A stretch of 64,000 nt of DNA from Klebsiella huaxiensis (GTDB lineage: Bacteria; Pseudomonadota; Gammaproteobacteria; Enterobacterales; Enterobacteriaceae): positions 2,356,001-2,420,000 of the forward strand of contig NZ_CP036175.1 of the NCBI RefSeq assembly GCF_003261575.2. The letters are read 5' to 3'. Shown piece after piece: positions 44,147 to 52,242 of the stretch. The notes under the pieces are model-generated. The model did not search any database and was not told the DNA's origin. It was given only the letters and a program-made list of their open reading frames with translations. The position numbers were made by a program, and so were the translations under genes. How positions within the stretch are numbered: the stretch's first letter is position 1; each line of letters starts with the position of its first letter.

Positions 44147-44181
44147 GCCAACGCACATGCAACTTGAAGTATGACGAGTAC
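44147..44181. repeat. Partial ERIC element (right end only)
   Basis: ggccaacgcacatgcaactt then gaagtatgacgagta matches the ERIC right terminus; the left half is absent. It overlaps the leader of the hydrolase gene. Confidence 0.7.
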
Positions 44182-44239
44182 ACATATCGGTAAAACGACT
44201 ATGGTGTTATTGCCGTCATACCCGTATCAGGAGCCGCCA

Positions 44240-45130
44240 GTGAACCGACGTCATTTTTTATTCTTTAGCGCCGCCGCGCTGCTTGCGGCGAGCCGCGCAT
44301 GGGCAATGGAAGCGCAGACAACGCTACGCCTGTGGCCGGAAGTGCCTCCCGGCGGTGGCGGGCCGGACGGGCTCAGCCGCTTATCCGCGCGCGGTGCGCT
44401 AAGCCATATCGCTCAGCCAGAACTGACGGTATGGCATCCCCCAGTGCCTCGTGGCCACGGAGTGTTAATCGCCGCAGGTGGCGGATACCAGCGTATTGAA
44501 ATGGCGAAAGAAGCTCATCCTGCTGCGCGCTGGCTAACCGCGCGCGGCTATACGGCCTATGTGCTGACCTACCGCCTTCCCGGTGAAGGATGGAAAGCAG
44601 GCGGCCTCGCACCATTACAGGATGCCCAGAGAGCGCTACGCCTGATTCGCCAGCGTGAGGGAAAAGTCAGTTTGTTGGGCTTTTCCGCTGGCGGGCATCT
44701 GCTGGGCATGGCGGCCTGCCGCACCGATTTTGCCGCTTACTCGCCAATCGATGCTGTGGACCACACGCCAGCCCGAGCCGATGGCGCGGCGCTGATCTAC
44801 CCGATTATTTCCCTCGAACCGCCATATACCCATACCGCCACGCATCGAATTCTCGCCGGACCTCATGCTAGCGAAGAGGTCGATCGCGCATGGTCGGTAC
44901 AAACTTACGTTAACGCGCAGACGCCGCCCTGTTTTCTCGCCCAGGCGGAAGACGATAAGGTGTCCGATCCGCACAATACGCTGATCATGGCCGCCGCCTG
45001 TCGTCAGCATCAGGTTGCCGTCAGCATGTACCGTTACGCCAGCGGCGGCCACGGTTTTGCTATGGGCCGCCCCGGCACGCGCAGCGTCGAGTGGCCTGAA
45101 CGCTACGCAGAGTGGTTAGCAAAGCATTAG
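44240..45130 (+). CDS. Exported alpha/beta-hydrolase (acetylxylan-esterase-like)
   Basis: 296 residues from GTG at 44240, 6 bases after AGGAG; a longer frame from 44171 begins inside an ERIC fragment. The N-terminus VNRRHFLFFSAAALLAASRA looks like a twin-arginine signal cleaved after AWA. The fold has an oxyanion segment IAAGGGYQRIEMAKE, nucleophile Ser149 in LGFSAGGHLLG, the acid in QAEDDKVSDP and a histidine in GGHGFAMG. Relatives are polysaccharide or carbohydrate esterases. It may de-acylate the glycoside used by the preceding genes, though a 197-base gap with REP and ERIC sequence separates them. Confidence 0.78.
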   Translation: MNRRHFLFFSAAALLAASRAWAMEAQTTLRLWPEVPPGGGGPDGLSRLSARGALSHIAQPELTVWHPPVPRGHGVLIAAGGGYQRIEMAKEAHPAARWLTARGYTAYVLTYRLPGEGWKAGGLAPLQDAQRALRLIRQREGKVSLLGFSAGGHLLGMAACRTDFAAYSPIDAVDHTPARADGAALIYPIISLEPPYTHTATHRILAGPHASEEVDRAWSVQTYVNAQTPPCFLAQAEDDKVSDPHNTLIMAAACRQHQVAVSMYRYASGGHGFAMGRPGTRSVEWPERYAEWLAKH

Positions 45131-45335
45131 CCGCACATGACCGGATTGCCCCATATTGGTGCGTTGCAGGTTAAAAATAAGCATAAATAAGCAAAGCGTC
45201 TGGTTGTTTTTTGTTCAATAAGGCACGGCGACATAACAACGTTACGCTACGCCAGCGTGCTGCATTACCTGGCATAATTAATGCTTATCTCTTACCGGGA
45301 TTACCTCAAAGTGAGTACAACCGGAGGAGACGGCC

Positions 45336-46775
45336 ATGATAAAAATAACGCTTCCTGACGGGCATTATTATGATGAGATGCTTACCGCACAGGGAGAGCA
45401 GCGTCAGCACTATAACGCCTGGTGGCAATGGTTTCGCAGTACCGATCAATTCTCTATCCGGCAGAAAAAGGAGCAGGCGGAGCTGCTCTTTCACCGAATT
45501 GGCATCACCTTTAACGTCTACGGTGAGGATGAGGGTACCGAACGACTGATCCCTTTTGACAGCGTGCCGCGCATTATTCCCGCCGGAGAGTGGCAGCGGC
45601 TTGACCGCGGTATTCGCCAGCGGGTAAAAGCGCTCAATGCCTTCCTTTACGATATCTATCACGAGCAAAATATCCTCCGCGCGGGGCTGATTCCGGCAGA
45701 ACAGGTGCTGGCGAATGACCAGTATCAGCCCTGTATGCAGGGGATAAATTTGCCCAACAATACCTATGCCCATATCACCGGGGTCGATATGGTGCGCAAC
45801 AATGACGGCCAGTATTACGTGCTGGAGGATAATCTGCGTACGCCTTCTGGCGTCTCTTATATGCTGGAAAATCGCAAGATGATGATGCGGCTGTACCCTG
45901 AAATGTTTGAACAGCACCATATTGCGCCGGTTGAACGCTACCCCAGCTACCTGCTGCAAACGCTGCGCGAAAGCTCGCCGGTGGACGACCCGTGCGTGGT
46001 GGTGATGACGCCGGGGCGGTTCAACAGCGCCTATTTTGAACACAGCTTTCTCGCCCAGCAGATGGGCGTTGAGCTGGTGGAGAGCGCCGACTTGTTTATT
46101 AAGACCGGAGCGGTGTATATGCGCACCACCGAGGGTCCACGACGCGTCGATGTGATTTACCGGCGTATTGACGATGCGTATCTCGATCCGCTGGCCTTCC
46201 GTGCCGACTCCATGCTAGGCGTTCCGGGGCTTCTGTCCGTGTATCGCGCCGGGGGAGTCGTTCTGGCAAACGCTATTGGTACCGGCGTTGCCGACGACAA
46301 ATCGATTTATCCCTACGTGCCGGAGATGATCCGTTTCTATCTGGGCGAGCAGCCGATTCTGAGCAATATTCCCACCTGGCAATGCCGCAAGGCGGAAGAC
46401 CTCAGCTACGTGCTGAGCAATCTTGAGCTGATGGTGGTGAAGGAGGTTCACGGCGCAGGCGGCTACGGCATGCTGGTCGGTCCGCGTTCGACCAAAGAGG
46501 AGCGCGAGGCATTTCGTCAGCGCCTGCTGGCAAACCCGGCGAATTATATCGCTCAGGACACCCTGGCGCTGTCGACTTGCCCGACCTTTATCGACGAGGG
46601 GCTGGCACCGCGCCATATCGATCTGCGGCCCTATGTGCTTTCGGGGCAAGAGATCCGCCTGGTGCCCGGCGGGCTCACGCGGGTGGCGCTAACCGAAGGC
46701 TCGTTGGTGGTGAACTCGTCCCAGGGCGGCGGCACCAAGGATACCTGGGTGATGGAGGATGATGAATCATGTTAA
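45336..46775 (+). CDS. Circularly permuted ATP-grasp protein (Anbu cluster)
   Basis: 479 residues. The circularly permuted type-2 ATP-grasp family (DUF404/DUF407) is recognised from GVDMVRNNDGQYYVLEDNLRTP, HSFLAQQMGVELVE and VVKEVHGAGGYGMLVGPRS. ATP-grasp enzymes ligate a carboxylate to an amine or thiol; the substrate here is unknown. CCGGAGGAG is 7 bases before the ATG. Its last 7 bases overlap the alpha-E gene. It opens the four-gene Anbu cluster. Confidence 0.9.
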   Translation: MIKITLPDGHYYDEMLTAQGEQRQHYNAWWQWFRSTDQFSIRQKKEQAELLFHRIGITFNVYGEDEGTERLIPFDSVPRIIPAGEWQRLDRGIRQRVKALNAFLYDIYHEQNILRAGLIPAEQVLANDQYQPCMQGINLPNNTYAHITGVDMVRNNDGQYYVLEDNLRTPSGVSYMLENRKMMMRLYPEMFEQHHIAPVERYPSYLLQTLRESSPVDDPCVVVMTPGRFNSAYFEHSFLAQQMGVELVESADLFIKTGAVYMRTTEGPRRVDVIYRRIDDAYLDPLAFRADSMLGVPGLLSVYRAGGVVLANAIGTGVADDKSIYPYVPEMIRFYLGEQPILSNIPTWQCRKAEDLSYVLSNLELMVVKEVHGAGGYGMLVGPRSTKEEREAFRQRLLANPANYIAQDTLALSTCPTFIDEGLAPRHIDLRPYVLSGQEIRLVPGGLTRVALTEGSLVVNSSQGGGTKDTWVMEDDESC

Positions 46776-47698
46776 GCCGCACAGCGAGTGAACTCTTCTG
46801 GATGGCGCGCTACCTTGAGCGCGCGGAAAGCTATGCCAGGGTGCTGGATGTGACCTGGAAACTGTCGATGATCCCTCGTCACAGCCAGCAGTCCCGGGAT
46901 TTAGCCTTACCGCTAAATCTGTCGCTGACCCATGATCTGTTTCAGGCGCGGCACGCGCGTTTCACCATGAGCAACCTGCTCAATTTTTTCGCCCTCGATG
47001 GTAATAACCCGTACAGCATTTTTAGCTGCGTCGAGATGGCGTGGAACAACGCTCACGCGGTGCGCGGCAGCCTGTCGGCGGAAGTATGGGAAAGCATCAA
47101 CGCCACACGTATTGAGCTGCGAAAACTGCGTCAACAGGGCATCAGTGAACTGGGTAACGACGCTTTCTTTGAATGGGTCAAAGAGCGGGTGCATCTGTTT
47201 CGCGGAGCCATACTCGGTACGCTGCTGCGCAATGATGCCTTGAGTTTTATCGGTATCGGTACGTTGATTGAACGGGCATCTTCCACCGCGCAGTTGCTGC
47301 TTATTAAGGATCAACAATTGAACAGCGATCCTGATCCGGTGCGCGAGTACTACCGGCTGGATACGCTGCTCAACGCGGTCAGCGCTCGCGAAGCCTACAA
47401 CAGCATCTACCGCCAGCCGGTAAGCCGAGAAACGGTGATGGAATTGCTGATTCTACGCAACGATGTACCCAGATCGCTGCGCGCCAGTATTTCCGATCTG
47501 GTCGGGCAACTGGAACAGATCGCCAACGATCGTTCACATCTGCCGCTACGCCTCGCACACCAGCTTAATGTCGATTTACGTTTTAGCACTCGCGATGATT
47601 TAGCGCAGGCCGATTTACAGGTCACCCTCAATGAACTGCTGGCGCGGATTAACGCGCTTTCTGACAGTATCAGACAAACCTATCTGGAGGCGTTATGA
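46769..47698 (+). CDS. Alpha-E domain protein (Anbu cluster)
   Basis: 309 residues, almost entirely helical, DUF403/alpha-E family. The family start MLSRTASELFWMARYLERAESYARVLD is shown here only in part (MLSRTASELFWMARYLERAE). Conserved acidic and aromatic positions suggest a bundle that partners the ATP-grasp enzyme. It overlaps the upstream gene by 7 bases and the transglutaminase start by 4 (ATGA), so all are translationally coupled. Function unknown. Confidence 0.9.
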   Translation: MLSRTASELFWMARYLERAESYARVLDVTWKLSMIPRHSQQSRDLALPLNLSLTHDLFQARHARFTMSNLLNFFALDGNNPYSIFSCVEMAWNNAHAVRGSLSAEVWESINATRIELRKLRQQGISELGNDAFFEWVKERVHLFRGAILGTLLRNDALSFIGIGTLIERASSTAQLLLIKDQQLNSDPDPVREYYRLDTLLNAVSAREAYNSIYRQPVSRETVMELLILRNDVPRSLRASISDLVGQLEQIANDRSHLPLRLAHQLNVDLRFSTRDDLAQADLQVTLNELLARINALSDSIRQTYLEAL

Positions 47699-48510
47699 AA
47701 CTGGTTATCGATCACCTGACCCGCTATGGCTACGATGAGGAAGTAAAATTTTCGACCCAGTATCTGCGTCTGACGCCGCGCAGCACCGGGCGACAGAAGA
47801 TTACTGCCTGGACGTTAACCTTGCCGGACGGCTCCGCCGTCGCTACCACCGACGCGTGGGGCAACGTTTTGCATGTGCTGACGCTGGACAATCCGCATAA
47901 AGAGATCACCATTCGCGCCAGCGGGATCGTGGATATCGCGGAAGAGGGAGATGAGATCGGTGCGGAACCACAGGAGCTACTGTCGCCGCTGGTGTTCTTG
48001 CGCTGCACGCCGCTCACCCGCGCTGACGGCCCGATCCGCGAATTTGCCCAGCGCTGGTATCAACCGGAGGCTCAGGAGGAGAGCCTGAATCGGTTAATGG
48101 CGGAACTGTTGCTGAGAATGCCCTATTCGCCGGGCGCGACGCAGGTGCAGGATTCCGCCGCCGATGCTTTTGCGCGGTCGAAAGGGGTTTGCCAGGATCA
48201 TACCCATGTGTTCCTTGCCTGCTGCCGGGCGCTGGAGATCCCGGCGCGCTACGTCAGCGGCTACGTCTACAGCGATAACGCTCAGCACGTCGCCATGCAC
48301 GCGTGGGCTGAAGTGTGGTTGAACGAACGCTGGCAGTCGTTTGATATTACGAATAATACCCGTAGCCTGAATCAGCATTTGCGGCTGGCGACCGGGCTGG
48401 ACTATCTTGATGCTTGCCCGGTACGCGGCACCCGCCTCGGCGGCGGCGGAGAAATCATGTTAACTAACGCTGAAGTGCGCGAGCATTCGCAACAGGCGCA
48501 GCAGCAATAA
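47695..48510 (+). CDS. Transglutaminase-like cysteine protease (Anbu cluster)
   Basis: 271 residues. The N-terminal beta-domain (about 1-85) is the bacterial transglutaminase N-region. The catalytic triad is visible as Cys in SKGVCQDHTHVFLA (near 163), His in VAMHAWAEVWL (near 201) and Asp in QSFDITNNT (near 218). Members cleave or transfer at peptide or isopeptide bonds. The start overlaps the alpha-E stop by 4 bases. Confidence 0.92.
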   Translation: MKLVIDHLTRYGYDEEVKFSTQYLRLTPRSTGRQKITAWTLTLPDGSAVATTDAWGNVLHVLTLDNPHKEITIRASGIVDIAEEGDEIGAEPQELLSPLVFLRCTPLTRADGPIREFAQRWYQPEAQEESLNRLMAELLLRMPYSPGATQVQDSAADAFARSKGVCQDHTHVFLACCRALEIPARYVSGYVYSDNAQHVAMHAWAEVWLNERWQSFDITNNTRSLNQHLRLATGLDYLDACPVRGTRLGGGGEIMLTNAEVREHSQQAQQQ

Positions 48511-48528
48511 CGGCAGGAACAAAAAACG

Positions 48529-49269
48529 ATGACCTACTGTGTGGCCATGTGTTTGTCAGATGGACTGGTATTTGCCTCAGACTCCCGTACCAATGCGGGA
48601 GTGGACCATATCGCAACGTTTAAAAAACTGCACGTTTTCCATCAGGATGGTGAACGCGTCATGGTGCTGCAGTCTGCGGGCAACCTGGCCACCACTCAGA
48701 GCGTCATTAGCCTGCTCAGCGCCCGCATTCGTACCCAGCAGGAGCCTAATCTGATGCAGGTCACCTCGCTCTACGATGCGGCGATGCTGATCGGCAAAAC
48801 GCTACAGGAGGTGATTCAGCGTGACAGCAGCAACCAGCAGAACTGTGGTAATACCAACTTCAACTGCAACCTGCTGCTTGGTGGACAAATTGCCGGGGAA
48901 ACCCACCGCCTGTTTCATATCTATCCGGAAGGCAACTTTATCGAAGCGACGCGCGATACGCCTTATTTTCAGATTGGCGAGAGCAAATACGGCAAGCCGA
49001 TTATTGACCGGGTACTGTCAATGGAGACGCCGCTGGAGCAGGCAATGTGCTGCGCGCTGATTTCGATCGATTCAACCCTGCGCAGCAATCTTTCGGTAGG
49101 CCTGCCGCTGGATACGCTGCTTTACCGCAGCGGTAGCCTGAGCAGCGCCGGGCAGCATCGCATTACCGAAAGCGATCCTTACTTCAACACCATTCGTAAA
49201 GCGTGGTCCGAAGGGTTGCAAAACACTTTTTTGACGCTGCCGCCGTTTACGCCGGGCGGCGAGCTTTAA
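48529..49269 (+). CDS. Anbu proteasome-type peptidase
   Basis: 246 residues of the Ntn-hydrolase/proteasome fold. After removal of Met the chain begins with Thr, the expected nucleophile (M-TYCVAMCLSDGLVFASDSRT); Asp18 (mature 17) and Lys32/Lys33 supply the remaining catalytic residues. It has no propeptide, as for Anbu. It is 18 bases past the transglutaminase stop. Anbu assembles into a helical or ring oligomer in other bacteria; its natural substrate is unknown. Confidence 0.92.
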   Translation: MTYCVAMCLSDGLVFASDSRTNAGVDHIATFKKLHVFHQDGERVMVLQSAGNLATTQSVISLLSARIRTQQEPNLMQVTSLYDAAMLIGKTLQEVIQRDSSNQQNCGNTNFNCNLLLGGQIAGETHRLFHIYPEGNFIEATRDTPYFQIGESKYGKPIIDRVLSMETPLEQAMCCALISIDSTLRSNLSVGLPLDTLLYRSGSLSSAGQHRITESDPYFNTIRKAWSEGLQNTFLTLPPFTPGGEL

Positions 49270-49333
49270 AGGCTGGGGCTGGTGCAAAATAGCGCCACCG
49301 GGAAGACAGTCTGACGTTGCGTTGCGGTGCTTT

Positions 49334-49369
49334 CCCGGAGGCGGCGCTTGACGCGCCTGTCCGGGCTAC
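49334..49369. repeat. REP element
   Basis: cccgga-ggcggcg-cttga-cgcgcc-tgtccggg followed by ctac has the REP form. It sits after the Anbu gene and overlaps the end of a small remnant frame on the reverse strand. Confidence 0.65.
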
Positions 49370-49464
49370 CAAATTGCAGACGGTGATGAACCCGTATCCC
49401 GGGAAGCCCCAGCGTCAACGGAAATGGCGGTGAAATCTACGGTTGGCAAATCGATCTTCAGCAT
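49366..49464 (-). pseudogene. Possible 5' remnant of a gene downstream of azlCD
   Basis: A 32-codon frame starts at ATG 49464, 9 bases after GAGG, 27 bases past the azlD stop. It begins MLKIDLPTVDFTAISVDAG, which looks like a normal protein N-terminus, but ends at a stop inside the REP element. It may be what is left of a third azl-operon gene. I do not recognise the family, and chance is possible. Confidence 0.25.
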
Positions 49465-49491
49465 CGGGCAAACCTCGTTTTATTGTGACGG

Positions 49492-49812
49492 TTATATCAG
49501 GAAATAGCTAAGGGCGGAAAATGCAACCATGCCGACAATCACCGTGGCGAACAGACTGCGCGTCACAACGCCGGCAATGGTGGCGGCAAGAGCGGCCAGT
49601 AGAGAAATACTGATACCCGAACTGGTTAATGCCGGTTTACCCATCAGCTCCGCGACAATAATAGCCGCCATAATGGCGGAAGGAATAAAGCTGAGCCATT
49701 GCTGCAGGACCGAAGCCAGGCGAAATCGTGAAAGCAGTAAAATCGGTACCGTGCGCATGAGCGCGGTCACCAGCGCTGAGGCAAGAATGGCCAGAATGAT
49801 ATTGCGTTCCAT
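49492..49812 (-). CDS. azlD: AzlD-family membrane protein
   Basis: 106 residues from ATG at 49812, 9 bases after AGGAGG; a frame to 49869 would run into azlC. Three to four membrane helices (LAILASALVTALMRTVPILLL, WLSFIPSAIMAAIIVAELM). AzlD pairs with AzlC as an exporter of branched-chain or related amino acids. It starts 2 bases after the azlC stop. Confidence 0.88.
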   Translation of the reverse strand: MERNIILAILASALVTALMRTVPILLLSRFRLASVLQQWLSFIPSAIMAAIIVAELMGKPALTSSGISISLLAALAATIAGVVTRSLFATVIVGMVAFSALSYFLI

Positions 49813-49813
49813 C

Positions 49814-50554
49814 TTATTTAGCCTCCTTGCCGAACAGACGTAATCCTGTTGTTGCCAACGTCGCCGCAACTGAGGCCGCGACGATGACCACGAGGCTCAT
49901 ATCAGTGTGCCCGGCGGTGAACAGCGTAATCAGCACCGCCACGGCAATGCTGAAGGTTTCCAGCATCTTACGCTGGCTGGCAAACCACAACGCCAGAACC
50001 AACCCGATAAACATTGATACCAGGCTAAAACTTAACCCCTCCATCAGCGAAGGCGGAAGTGCGGAGGCCAGCCCTGCGCCCACGATACAGGCGAGGATCC
50101 AGTTCAGCCAGGCGGCAAGGTTTAGCCCGAGCATCCACGAGTAAGGAACACCGTTGTGCACGCTGCCGCGCTGTACCGCTACGCCAAAGGTTTCGTCCGT
50201 CAGCAGCAGCCCGCTAACAATCTTTTGCAATGGGCTATATTGGCGAAAGAACACGCTCATGGCCGAACTCATCAACAGATAGCGCAGGTTAACCAGCAGT
50301 ACGCTTAGCACTACCGAGGCCATTTCCGCGCCGGTTGCCCACAGAGAATAAAACAAAAACTGCGCCGAGCCTGCGTACAGCGCACCTGCCAGTAGCGCCG
50401 TTTGCAGCGTGGTAAACCCGGATAAGGTTCCGATAGCACCGGCGGCGAAACCAATGCTCCAGTAGCCGGGAATAGTGGGCAAACAGGCGATGACCCCGGC
50501 GCGAAATTCCGCCATAGCCTCATCTCTTGATGAGGTCTCGTTATTTATCAACAT
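49814..50554 (-). CDS. azlC: AzlC-family amino acid exporter
   Basis: 246 residues from ATG at 50554, 7 bases after GGGA; a TTG one codon upstream is also possible. The AzlC/YgaZ hallmark appears as FRAGVIACLPTIPGYWSIGFAAG, then ALYAGSAQFLFYSLW. About six to seven membrane helices. With AzlD it should export a branched-chain-type amino acid. It is divergent from the AraC-family gene, its likely regulator. Confidence 0.9.
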   Translation of the reverse strand: MLINNETSSRDEAMAEFRAGVIACLPTIPGYWSIGFAAGAIGTLSGFTTLQTALLAGALYAGSAQFLFYSLWATGAEMASVVLSVLLVNLRYLLMSSAMSVFFRQYSPLQKIVSGLLLTDETFGVAVQRGSVHNGVPYSWMLGLNLAAWLNWILACIVGAGLASALPPSLMEGLSFSLVSMFIGLVLALWFASQRKMLETFSIAVAVLITLFTAGHTDMSLVVIVAASVAATLATTGLRLFGKEAK

Positions 50555-50642
50555 CAAATAGTCCCATAGAGTGCGTTGCTGAATGGTAATCTTAAAAAAT
50601 TGCTGGAAACGTTATAGTAAAATCCTGCGCATTTACGCAAAC

Positions 50643-50658
50643 ATCCCGCTTCCGGGAT
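50643..50658. promoter_or_regulatory. Inverted repeat in front of the AraC-family start
   Basis: ATCCCG-cttc-CGGGAT is a perfect palindrome ending 2 bases before the AAAGGG ribosome site of the AraC-family gene. It could be an operator in the azlC-araC divergent region or a hairpin that masks translation initiation. Confidence 0.4.
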
Positions 50659-50672
50659 TAAAGGGCATCAAA

Positions 50673-51509
50673 GTGGGAAAAGAGGTTCGCGACGACATCA
50701 AGCTTTGGCGGGATAGTGAATTGCACGGTGGAATGGAGATCCTGCGTGCATCCTGCTACGAGCATAGCTATCCGCCGCATTTTCATGACGAATATGTGAT
50801 AGCCGCTTTTGCCCGTGGTGCTCAGCGCACGCGTATTTGCCGCGAGCGGGGCGTGGCGGCGGCAGGCACGGTAATGGTGATCATGCCCGGTGAGGTGCAT
50901 ACCGGCGAAGCGGTGCAGCGCGATGAAGGCTGGGATTACTGCGCTTTTTACCCCTCGGCGGACCTGATTGACGAGGTTGCGCAAACGGTGATTGGCGGTA
51001 AGGGTGAAGTGAATTTTGGCGGTGAAGGGATGCGGCACGACCCGGCAATGGCCCGCCACGTGCTTCAGGTTTCCGCAGTGCTTGGCGCCAGCCGCGATCC
51101 GCTGGAAAAAGAGTGTCTGATGTATCAGGTGCTTAATCTGCTGGTGGGGCGTTATGCCGAGCGCAGCGTTCGCGGAGGTCGACGGCCAGTCATCAGGGCC
51201 GATATTCGCCGGGCAATAGAGTTTCTGCACTGCGCTTATCAGCAGCCGCTGTCGGTCAAGGATATTGCGGCGGTCGCCGGGCTGAGCGAGTTCTATTTTA
51301 TGCGTACTTTTCAGGCGCAGATCGGTTTATCTGTTCACCAGTATCTCACCCAGCTAAGACTTGTCAGGGCAAAAGGACTACTGGCTAAAGGCGCTGAGGC
51401 GGCGCAGGTGGCGACAGACGTCGGGTTCTACGATCAAAGCCATCTGATTAAATCTTTCCGCATGCACTTTGGCACTACGCCGGGTCTCTTCGCGGCGGCC
51501 TCACTTTAA
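50673..51509 (+). CDS. AraC-family transcriptional regulator
   Basis: 278 residues from GTG at 50673, 7 bases after AAAGGG; an ATG at 50583 gives 308 but has no ribosome site. The N-terminal cupin domain has YPPHFHDEYVIAAF and MVIMPGEVHTGEA (about 35-80). The C-terminal double helix-turn-helix is at about 175-275 (SVKDIAAVAGLSEFYFMRTF; VATDVGFYDQSHLIKSFRMHFG). It is divergent from azlCD, which it probably regulates, and its 3' end overlaps the pseudouridine synthase by 4 bases. Confidence 0.88.
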   Translation: MGKEVRDDIKLWRDSELHGGMEILRASCYEHSYPPHFHDEYVIAAFARGAQRTRICRERGVAAAGTVMVIMPGEVHTGEAVQRDEGWDYCAFYPSADLIDEVAQTVIGGKGEVNFGGEGMRHDPAMARHVLQVSAVLGASRDPLEKECLMYQVLNLLVGRYAERSVRGGRRPVIRADIRRAIEFLHCAYQQPLSVKDIAAVAGLSEFYFMRTFQAQIGLSVHQYLTQLRLVRAKGLLAKGAEAAQVATDVGFYDQSHLIKSFRMHFGTTPGLFAAASL

Positions 51510-52183
51510 AAAGGGCTGGGATTACGCGCGTCGATCCTCTCACCGCTGATGGGATGCGCAAAATGCAGCTCGCTGGCATGCAGCATCAGGCGCGTAGCAC
51601 CTTCACTGCCCAGACCGCCGTACAGATCGCAGCCTAAAATCGGGTGACCTAGCTGCTGGCAGTGGATACGCAGTTGATGGGTGCGCCCGGTTTCCGGAGT
51701 CAGCTGTACCCGGGTCAGCGGTAATTCACTTTCAGAGTAGAAGCGCTCAATAACCCGATAGCGTGAGCGGGCAGGTTTACCGCTGAGCGCGCAAATCGTC
51801 ATCAGGGGAAACAGCGCCGGGTCTTTAGCAATCGGCGCGTCTATCGTCCCTTCATCATCCGCCAGGTGCCCGCAAAGTAGCGCACTGTAAACCTTGGTTA
51901 CCGCACGCTGGCTAAACTGCTGGCAGAGCGCGGCGTTGATAGCCTTATTGCGGGCAATGACCATCAGCCCTGAAGTGCCGAAATCAAGACGATGCACCAG
52001 CGTGCAGCCGGGAAATTGCTGCACCAGGCGATGATGCACCGAGTCGAGATTAAGCGGATTTTTGCCTGACAGGCTAAGCAGCCCCGAGGGTTTATCAATC
52101 AGCAGCAGATGCTCATCCTGGTAGAGAATGTTGATTTCAGCGTGGCACGGCGGAGCGATAAAGGTATCGATAATCGTAGACAT
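51506..52183 (-). CDS. RluA-family pseudouridine synthase
   Basis: 225 residues. The catalytic motif HRLDFGTSGLMV holds the nucleophilic aspartate near residue 67; KVYSALLCGHL and PETGRTHQLRIHCQQLGHPI are further RluA blocks. No S4 domain is present, as in RluA itself. RluA modifies 23S rRNA U746 and tRNA U32; sequence alone does not say if this is RluA or a close relative. It is convergent with the AraC gene. Confidence 0.87.
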   Translation of the reverse strand: MSTIIDTFIAPPCHAEINILYQDEHLLLIDKPSGLLSLSGKNPLNLDSVHHRLVQQFPGCTLVHRLDFGTSGLMVIARNKAINAALCQQFSQRAVTKVYSALLCGHLADDEGTIDAPIAKDPALFPLMTICALSGKPARSRYRVIERFYSESELPLTRVQLTPETGRTHQLRIHCQQLGHPILGCDLYGGLGSEGATRLMLHASELHFAHPISGERIDARNPSPF

Positions 52184-52242
52184 CAGGCTGCACGAGTAGA
52201 GGGTGGATGCGGATAATAGCGAATTTTCTGCCGCCAGGCGAA

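Noticed and set aside
45306..46043. 245-codon reverse-strand frame opposite the ATP-grasp gene
   Set aside because: It is antisense to the conserved ATP-grasp N-region with no start signal.
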